The notes beneath the pieces are model-generated. The model saw only the letters and a list, made by a program, of their open reading frames with translations. It searched no databases and was not told the origin of the DNA. From Tolypothrix sp. PCC 7712 (lineage in GTDB: Bacteria; Cyanobacteriota; Cyanobacteriia; Cyanobacteriales; Nostocaceae), in the NCBI RefSeq assembly GCF_025860405.1, contig NZ_CP063788.1, forward strand, positions 112,707 to 176,706: 64,000 nt of DNA, in the 5' to 3' direction. Positions within the stretch are counted from its first letter, which is position 1; every line of letters begins with the position of its first letter. The position numbers and the translations under genes were made by a program. Below are positions 54,600 through 61,473 of the stretch, one piece after another.

Positions 54600-54941
54600 A
54601 TACCTTCGGTACAGGAGGGTAATTTTTCCAGTACTTGATTTTTCAGGCGATCCAACAGAAATGGTTGAATAAGTTTTTTGAGTTTGTTGTGTACTTGTTT
54701 ATCCTGAAATTTCTCAATCGGGATAGCAAAGCGTTGATTGAAGCTTTCAAAGGAACGCAATAACCCAGGATTAATAAAGCGAAACAAATTTCACAGTTCG
54801 CCGAGGTAGTTCTCAATCGGAGTCTCAGTAGTAATTAGTTTAAACTCACCTTTGAGGTTCATCGCCGCCTGGGAAAGTTTGGTGCTCATATTTTGGATTA
54901 CCTGGGCTTCATCCAGCACAATCATTTGCCACAGAGACAAA
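54600..54941 (-). pseudogene. SNF2-family helicase internal fragment
   Basis: On the minus strand the frame reads MIVLDEAQVIQNMSTKLSQAAMNLKGEFKLITTETPIENYLGEL, then a TGA stop where a Trp is expected, then NLFRFINPGLLRSFESFNQRFAIPIEKFQDKQVHNKLKKLIQPFLLDRLKNQVLEKLP. This is the DEAQ-to-motif-III stretch of a cyanobacterial SNF2 helicase. Both ends are missing and a nonsense mutation is present. Two bases separate it from parB. Confidence 0.85.
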
Positions 54942-56078
54942 TTAATTTTGTTTTAGTACTTGTTCAATTTCTACTAATTTTTGGCGTAGTACTTCTTGAA
55001 ACTGTAGTAATTCAGAAGGATTCGCTTTTTTGAGCGACTCTAAAGAAAGTTTTTGCAAACGACGAGACGTTTGTGTTAAATCCTGAGTACTAGTATCATT
55101 TGTTACTGATGATTTTGATTGAGATGCTAGCACCTCAGTAACTAATTTTCGTGTAGCAATAGCAGATAATTTTTCAGCTATTACTTTCTGCGTAGTTTTT
55201 TCTCTAATGGAATTGGCTTCTTGTTCAGATAATCCTAAATTTTTAGCTGATAGTTTTTGTAATGCCATTGCATGAACACCTTTGAGTCCGCTTCGGATTG
55301 CAATTTTTAGGTCTTCTGCCAAAGATAGCATTGGAAAAATGTTGGCATCGATAGAAGCAGGATTTAGTTGTAAATCCAATAACACCCTTAATACTGCCTT
55401 CTCTGACTCACTTATATCTAAAATCTCTAGTTCTTGCTCTTGTTCTTTCGTATCCGCTGTTACTAGTTCCAAAACTGACTTTATACGCTTTTGTGCGTTT
55501 AAACGTCGTACTACTGTTGACAGGAGGCGCGGAATGTCTTGAATATTTAACCCAGTGATTGTAGATATTTCCCGTACAATCGCTTCTGCTTTATCAAGAG
55601 GATTAAGATCTTCTCGATGAAGAGAAGTCAGTAATGCTTTGCGATGTAAAGTAACTGGTTCTGGAATTATTACTGCTTGTATAGTTTGCCAACCTATACT
55701 TTTAGCGCTTCGCCAGCGTCTTTCTCCATCGAATATTAATAGATGATTACCTCTCTGAATCAGAATAATGGGTTGTAGTTGTCCATCTCTGCTTAAAGAG
55801 CGAGACATTGATTCGATACTTTCAGGCAAAAATGTTTGTCTAGGTTGTTCTGGATTCGGCTCAATTTGTTCGAGAGAAATTGATAGAATCCCTGATTGAG
55901 ATTCTAGTTGTTTTCGCAACTCTTTAAGTTGTGATTCTAAATCGCTAGAATTTTTAGAACGGAGTTCCTCAATTTCTGCTTTTAATTGCTGTATTTCTTC
56001 CTCAGCAGCAGATAAATGCTGAGATTGCTTCGCACCTGAAAAATAATTCGTAAGATTAGGAGTTTTACGAGCGCACAT
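54942..56078 (-). CDS. parB: ParB-family partition protein
   Basis: 378 aa. An N-terminal coiled coil (about residues 18-60, EEEIQQLKAEIEELRSK) precedes the ParB CTPase domain: ISLEQIEPNPEQPRQTF, LQPIILIQRGNHLLIFDGERRWRSAKSIGW (GERRWRSA, CTP-binding motif) and LLTSLHREDLNPLDKAEAI, followed by a HTH-like region and a C-terminal dimerization helix. It binds parS and works with ParA to segregate the replicon. It starts 2 bases after the parA stop, one operon. Complete. Confidence 0.88.
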   Translation of the reverse strand: MCARKTPNLTNYFSGAKQSQHLSAAEEEIQQLKAEIEELRSKNSSDLESQLKELRKQLESQSGILSISLEQIEPNPEQPRQTFLPESIESMSRSLSRDGQLQPIILIQRGNHLLIFDGERRWRSAKSIGWQTIQAVIIPEPVTLHRKALLTSLHREDLNPLDKAEAIVREISTITGLNIQDIPRLLSTVVRRLNAQKRIKSVLELVTADTKEQEQELEILDISESEKAVLRVLLDLQLNPASIDANIFPMLSLAEDLKIAIRSGLKGVHAMALQKLSAKNLGLSEQEANSIREKTTQKVIAEKLSAIATRKLVTEVLASQSKSSVTNDTSTQDLTQTSRRLQKLSLESLKKANPSELLQFQEVLRQKLVEIEQVLKQN

Positions 56079-56080
56079 AA

Positions 56081-56893
56081 TTATTTTGTTCTTTTAGTTG
56101 TCTTGGGCTTTCCAATTAGATTTATAAGATACGAAGTAATTTCCTTAAAATCATCCTTAGCAGGATGGCTAGGACGATAAATATGTAATGGTAACCCTTG
56201 ACCACTAGCATTGACAAATTCTGCACTATCTCGAATTGGTGAAAATGCTCGAATCTTCATTTGCTCCAACTGTTCAGGTAATGCTGCCAGTATCTGTCGA
56301 TGCGTACTTCTGCGGGCATCATATTGATTAGGTATAAATCCTAAAATTTCTGGAGTGGGGTTTAAGCGCAAGTATTTGCAATGGTAGTAGTACCACTCCA
56401 ATAGATGTGCCGCTCCTTGAATTGATTTCGGCTCTAACTGTACGGGAATAATCAGATGTGTACAAGCTGCCAAAGCCATTAAAGGTAGTGGACCCAGAGT
56501 TGCTGGGCAATCAAAAATAATTACATCATGTTCTAATGGGTAGTCAGTTAGACAGTCCGCTAAGAGATAAGCTCCTCGTTTGTGAAGTACAAGCTCATCT
56601 GCTGTTTGGGTTAGTACCATTCCTCCTTGACACACGACAACTTTATTGATGTACTGACTCCAGCATGGAGTTAGTGGCCAAGCACCCTCAAATTTATCTT
56701 TAAGAACCTCTGCTAACGTCTGTTCCGGTTCTGGTGGATTTAACCCACAAAATAATGTCAATGAACCTTGGGGATCTAGGTCGAGCAAAGCTACATTATA
56801 TTTACGTTTTGCTAGCTCATAAGCTAAATGAACTGAAAGTGTAGTTTTACCACTACCCCCAGCATTACTGATCACAGCTAGTCGAATTTGCAT
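56081..56893 (-). CDS. parA: ParA-family partition ATPase
   Basis: 270 aa. The deviant Walker A SNAGGSGKTTLS is close to the N-terminus, VALLDLDPQGSLTLFCG gives Walker A', and DVIIFDCPATLGPLPLMAL gives Walker B; IPVQLEPKSIQGA follows. No N-terminal HTH is present, so it is of the short, Ib or Soj-like type. It forms a dynamic ATP gradient on the nucleoid to position ParB-parS complexes. First gene of the parAB operon. A 9-bp-arm palindrome lies 49 bases upstream of its start and could be its operator or parS. Confidence 0.88.
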   Translation of the reverse strand: MQIRLAVISNAGGSGKTTLSVHLAYELAKRKYNVALLDLDPQGSLTLFCGLNPPEPEQTLAEVLKDKFEGAWPLTPCWSQYINKVVVCQGGMVLTQTADELVLHKRGAYLLADCLTDYPLEHDVIIFDCPATLGPLPLMALAACTHLIIPVQLEPKSIQGAAHLLEWYYYHCKYLRLNPTPEILGFIPNQYDARRSTHRQILAALPEQLEQMKIRAFSPIRDSAEFVNASGQGLPLHIYRPSHPAKDDFKEITSYLINLIGKPKTTKRTK

Positions 56894-56941
56894 GGTTTTG
56901 CTTCAAATACTGTTTTAAGATCGGACGTTTAGTGTCTCGAT

Positions 56942-56961
56942 ATCATATATCAATATATGAT
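56942..56961. promoter_or_regulatory. Palindrome upstream of parA
   Basis: ATCATATAT (56942-56950), spacer CA, ATATATGAT (56953-56961): a perfect 9-bp inverted repeat. It lies in the parA leader, so it is a candidate operator for ParA/ParB autoregulation or a parS site. The remaining 56962-57554 has only decayed-looking short frames and no gene I can support. Confidence 0.5.
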
Positions 56962-57554
56962 GTGCTGAATTATTTGCTCTTATCGAAAATTTAGGTTTAA
57001 ATCCTCGCCCTTGTAGCGTGACTTTACAAGCAATTTACTAAAATGTAAAGCATGGAAAAACCTTCAGGTAGCGATTCTATTCCACCACCAAGCGAATTGT
57101 TATTAATCTAAGAGATAGGATTAGAAAAACAAAAATAGTTTACAAGCAAGGCAGAAATAAGGATGCCATTATCCGGAGCTAGTGCCTGCCAATGTTAATT
57201 TTGTGGCAGAAAAAATTTTAGACAACAGGTCATATCTAGCGGGGATTTATTCTGATGGTAAGTCCAGGAATAAATGTTGTACCACAATTCTGTTACGCAG
57301 GAGAGTACACTATTGACTCTGGACTTGAACAGAAAACTTACCGTTGAATTACCAGTTGTCTAGATCCTAGCTTTTATCTGGCTTTGCTACTAGCTCGCGA
57401 ATACCATCAACATTGAGAAGTAGAAAATACGATTGATTAACTTAAAACTCAGGATATGGAATGCCTCTATCCGTTCAAAATACATGGGGTTTAATACCAA
57501 TACATGATTTTTCCGATACTTTTGGCTAGCATTCATGGTAGGGGTTGTAACTGA

Positions 57555-59593
57555 ATGGACTTATTTGATCAACATCTGGCTCAAGTCACAGCAACAGAAG
57601 CTCCACTGGCAGCCAGAATGCGTCCTTTGACACTTGATGAATTTGTTGGTCAAGACCATATCCTTGGACAAGGAAGGCTTCTGCGACGTGCCATTAGTTT
57701 AGACCAACTGTCTTCACTGATTTTTTATGGACCCCCAGGAACTGGCAAGACCACTTTGGCGCATGTGATTGCTAATACAACTCGCGCTCATTTCATTGCT
57801 ATCAATGCTGTACTATCTGGTGTCAAAGAAATTCGGGCGGCGATTGAAACTGCACAACAGCAGCGCAAATTCTACAACCAGCGGACTATCCTGTTCGTGG
57901 ATGAAGTCCATCGTTTCAACAAATCCCAGCAAGATGCATTACTGCCGTGGGTAGAAAATGGGACAGTAATTTTAATTGGGGCAACCACAGAAAATCCGTA
58001 TTTTGAAGTGAATAAAGCACTAGTCAGTCGTTCGCGGATTTTTCAGCAAACACTTACTGATTCTCAACGTGGTTATGGCAAGCTGGCAGTGCAAATCGAG
58101 ACTGACGCTTTAGCTCACTTAGTTAATGTTGCCAACGGTGATGCTCGCTCATTATTGAATGCTTTGGAATTAGCCGTAGAGACGACATCGGCTAATTCCA
58201 CGGATGTAATTCACATCACCTTAGCAATAGCGGAAGAATCAATTCAGCAGCGAGCTGTTTTATACGATAAAGAAGGTGACGCTCATTTTGATACTATTAG
58301 CGCCTTCATTAAAAGCTTACGCGGTTCAGACCCGAAGCATTTGATCGCGTCGGTATGCCAGAAGGACGATATCACCTAGCGCAAGCAACACTTTATTTGG
58401 CAACTGCACCAAAGTCAAACAGCATTATGGGTTTTTTCGATGCTTTGGCAGCTGTTGAACGCGAAAAGTCAGGTGAAATTCTGAATCACCTCAAAGATGC
58501 TAGTCGGGATAAAAAAGGATTTGGGCATGGAGCCGGCTATCTGTATCCTCACGCTTACCGAGACCATTGGGTGGCGCAGCAATACTTGCCTAAAAGCTTG
58601 CAAGGGCAAGTATTTTATCAGCCATCAATGCAGGGATTTGAAGAAAAAATTAATGCTCAAGTTGCCAGCCGCCGTGAAGCTCGACTAGCTGCTTTAGTAG
58701 AAGGAATTGGTGTTGCTCCCCTAGAAATACTAACTTATGGCAGTGTTGACCAAACTACTGAATTATGGCTACAACGTACTCTCTCGCAAGTAGGTACGCA
58801 ATTAGCTACAGTACGCGATCGCATTTTCAGCTTAACCCAATTACAATGTCATCATTTGGTATTGGATTTAAATGCAGGTAGTGGTTTACTCACCTGGGAA
58901 GCAATCCGCTGTGTCCCAGAAGGTGGAGTTTATGCTTGTGTTCATACTCAAAATGATGCTCTTGCTCTCATGGAACAAGCAGCAGCACTTCCAGAACTGA
59001 TGCGTCCAGTGATATTAAATGCTCAAATCACTGAACTACCTGCTGTGCTAGCTTCACAAACGCCAGGAGTAATATTTGACTACATTATTGGTCGCAATGT
59101 ATTGTTTGCCCAATCGGATAAAGCGAGCGCGGCCCAAATTCTAGCTAAATTACTGCCTTCGTCAGGAAAAATACTGCTGGCGGAATCAATCCCACGCCAC
59201 ACACAAAGGCTTTATCGCTTAATTGAGCCAGAAAAGTTGGATAAAAAATTGTATCAGCGTTTAGTTATGGCTGAAGAAGCTATCTACTCAAATCAGTCAG
59301 ATCCAATGTTGAATTGGGATGCTTTTGATTTGCAGCAAGCTTTTGAAGATGCAGGGTTAACAGTCGAAGTATCAGTTGAGCAGAACACAACACCAATACA
59401 CATTAGCTCAGGCTTTATTGAGCGCTTGTTTAGAGCCAATGCAAATCGACCCAGTTATGGTGAGCGACTAGCTCAGAATCTGACATCCGAGGAAATACAT
59501 TCTCTCAATGAAATATTTATGCGTTCCTTGCTCAATCAAACAGTCAGTTGGATGAGTTCTACTGCTTTTTTGAAAGCAGCATATAAAATTTGA
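57555..59593 (+). pseudogene. rarA: RarA (MgsA) / methyltransferase-like fusion gene with deletions
   Basis: In cyanobacteria RarA, an AAA+ recombination factor, is often fused to a C-terminal methyltransferase-like domain; this gene has both. The first frame (57555-58379) has Walker A GPPGTGKTT, ILFVDEVHRFNKSQQD and GATTENPYFEVN. Compared with the family it lacks a short stretch after SRSRIFQ and breaks at KSLRGSDP, where about 45 codons are missing with a frame change. The second frame then resumes EAFDRVGMPEGRYHLAQATLYLA and GYLYPHAYRDHWVAQQYLP, and continues into a domain with LVLDLNAGSGLLTWEAIRC (SAM-binding-like) up to 59593. An independent start at 58355 is possible but would give only the C-terminal part. 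Confidence 0.8.
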
Positions 59594-59632
59594 CATCTTT
59601 AGCAGTCTACAAAAATTCCTGGGTTATAAGTA

Positions 59633-59704
59633 GGGGCTATATATACCCCAAAAACACTTGGGAATTTTTATGCTCATTTTACCCCCTATATAGGGTATAT
59701 ATAG
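59633..59704. repeat. TATA/GGGG palindromic repeats upstream of the second parM-like gene
   Basis: GGGGCTATATATACCCC (59633-59649, imperfect palindrome) and CCCTATATAGGG (59684-59695, perfect 12-bp palindrome) followed by TATATATAGG. Further TAGGGTA and TACCCC elements follow at 59713 and 59742. They are probably the centromere or operator of the downstream partition genes, which start at 59759. Confidence 0.5.
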
Positions 59705-59758
59705 GTAGTACTTAGGGTATTTTTGGCTGATTAATACTTTGTACCCCATTTGACACCC

Positions 59759-60700
59759 ATGACCAACATTCACACGTTACAAAAAATTTTTCCGGCGGGC
59801 TTTGATAACGGTTACGGCAGCCTCAAACTTTTAGTCGATGGCTTTGGAGTGGTTCGCGTCCCCAGCTACATTTCTTCTGTTGACATGGAAGATGTTCCCG
59901 GAAGAGTAGTTTTCAATGGTACTGCCTACACCGTCGGAGAATCTGCTTTTCGCACAGGTTATCATTTTGAACGAAATACTGATAACAATGAAAATAAAGT
60001 CAATAATGCACTGATTACATTATTAGGTGCATTGGCACATCTGCCACACCGTAAGGCTTGGCATTTAAAGTTAGTCGTCAGCCTACATGATGTTGGTTTG
60101 GCAGGAGACTTAAAACAAATACTCAACGGAGAATATCAACCAATACTTGCTGGCAAAGTTTCAGAGGTCAAGATTGAAGTACTCAAAGTCGTCCCAGAGG
60201 GTATGGGTGCATTGTTTGGGCAACAACTTCCCCCAAAATTAACCGTTTTAGACTTTGGCAACGGTACAACTCTGTATTCTCGTTACAGCCAAGGTAAGCG
60301 TGAAGTTCACACTCCTTATCCCACAGGTGTAGAAGTCCTCATAGAGGATATCTCCCAAAAGATGAAACATCTTAATGGCGGTAAAATCGGTGACCCATCA
60401 AAAATTCGATTTTGTCTAGAAATGGGACATACCAGGTATAGCCGTGATATTGATATCAAAGATGTCTACAGTGCTTGTTTAAAGGACTGGTACGAAAAAT
60501 ACTTGAAGAAAGTTGTGAATCTCACACTTGATGCCAAACACGCTGGAGACGAAATTTGGGCGATTGGTGGCGGTTGTCTGTTACCTGGATTTAAGAAGTT
60601 ATTAGAGAAGAATGGGTTCCGAATTCTAGATAATCCGGTAGAAGCTAATGCCTTTGGGCTATTAGAAATGGCTAAAGCGATTGTCAAAAAGAATACCTAA
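59759..60700 (+). CDS. parM: ParM/Alp-like actin-type segregation protein (second)
   Basis: 313 aa from ATG 59759 (MTNIHTLQKIFPAGFDNGYGSLKLLVDG). Actin-fold motifs: phosphate 1 GFDNGYGSLK (about residues 14-23), KLTVLDFGNGTTLYSRY (phosphate 2) and EIWAIGGGCLLPGFKKLL (adenosine motif). It is not closely similar to the parM at 36130, so the two come from different plasmid lineages. The following 101-aa gene is the likely adaptor, and palindromic repeats lie upstream. No Shine-Dalgarno sequence is evident; a TTG 9 bases upstream is an alternative start. Complete. Confidence 0.8.
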   Translation: MTNIHTLQKIFPAGFDNGYGSLKLLVDGFGVVRVPSYISSVDMEDVPGRVVFNGTAYTVGESAFRTGYHFERNTDNNENKVNNALITLLGALAHLPHRKAWHLKLVVSLHDVGLAGDLKQILNGEYQPILAGKVSEVKIEVLKVVPEGMGALFGQQLPPKLTVLDFGNGTTLYSRYSQGKREVHTPYPTGVEVLIEDISQKMKHLNGGKIGDPSKIRFCLEMGHTRYSRDIDIKDVYSACLKDWYEKYLKKVVNLTLDAKHAGDEIWAIGGGCLLPGFKKLLEKNGFRILDNPVEANAFGLLEMAKAIVKKNT

Positions 60701-60722
60701 GCATATTTTGTAGAAGATAACA

Positions 60723-61028
60723 ATGGCAGATAAACAAGACTCAACCCCAGAAAAAATTCGTATTAAAGACAGCTACCGTGAACGCATATTTGCAGAATCA
60801 CAACAATTAGATAAAAGTTACCTAGAGACGCTTTACTTTATCATTGATTGCTATTTTGCATTCAAAAAAGGTGCATTTCCGATATATCCAGCAGTCACAC
60901 ATACACCTGTTGTTACTCCTAGTGCTACAAAGCAAAACCTAGAAGAACAGTCTACTCCAGGGCCATCTACACAAGAAATTCAAGAAACTTCAGATGGCGA
61001 AACTTTCACTCTTGATTTTGATTTATAA
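60723..61028 (+). CDS. Putative ParR-like adaptor of the second ParM
   Basis: 101 aa. The N-terminus EKIRIKDSYRERIFAESQQLDKSYLETLYFIIDCYFAFKKG has a strand and two helices as in ribbon-helix-helix proteins. The C-terminus is a Pro/Ser/Thr-rich disordered tail ending in hydrophobic-acidic FTLDFDL, similar in kind to the ParM-contacting ends of ParR adaptors. It starts 22 bases after the parM-like stop on the same strand. The assignment rests on layout. Confidence 0.6.
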   Translation: MADKQDSTPEKIRIKDSYRERIFAESQQLDKSYLETLYFIIDCYFAFKKGAFPIYPAVTHTPVVTPSATKQNLEEQSTPGPSTQEIQETSDGETFTLDFDL

Positions 61029-61473
61029 CTAAGTGGCGTGTGTGGGGTTCGCACCCCCAGATACACTGCTCTTTTCTTCACCCAGTTTTGGAGAAAGAAA
61101 AAACTAAGAAACACTTACTCTATGAAATCGATGATCTGCTCACAGCAAGGGTTTGTCGTAGGTAATGTCGCGCAACACTTTTGCTCGACATTGGTTACTC
61201 TACTAAAGCCTGGAATCTCCCCAGAAAAACTGGGTTTCTCCAGAACGAATCGCACTTACACATATCTCGGCTCAACCCCAAAAAGAGTATCTTTCTTTCA
61301 AGCACTCAAACTATAGGAGCAACAAAATATACAGTTAGGCTAAATTGATATATTGGCTTACCCATAACAGTAGGCAATCGCTTTCTTATAAGAGTAAAAC
61401 TGTTTAGCCCATTGTGTTTGGTGTTCGCTAGTTTTTAAGCAAAAGTCTAAAACTTAACTTTGTTGCTGATCGC
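61029..61473. other. Intergenic region before the bacteriocin exporter
   Basis: 445 bases without a gene I can support. Short open frames exist but have no recognisable product. Near 61208-61245 the string CCCAGAAAAACTGGGTTTCT forms a CCCAG/CTGGG inverted repeat, similar to short repeats common in cyanobacterial intergenic DNA (a like string, CAGAAAATCTGGTTTCTTG, is at 12462). Confidence 0.5.

Noticed and set aside
57000..57460. Short frames between parA and the rarA pseudogene (for example one ending SDSIPPPSELLLI)
   Set aside because: Too short, with stops in all frames and no domain; possibly decayed sequence but not supportable as a named gene.
61038..61316. Open frame of 92 codons between the ParR-like gene and the exporter
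   Set aside because: No recognisable domain, odd composition and repeat-like content (CCCAG/CTGGG), and no ribosome-binding site; treated as noncoding.
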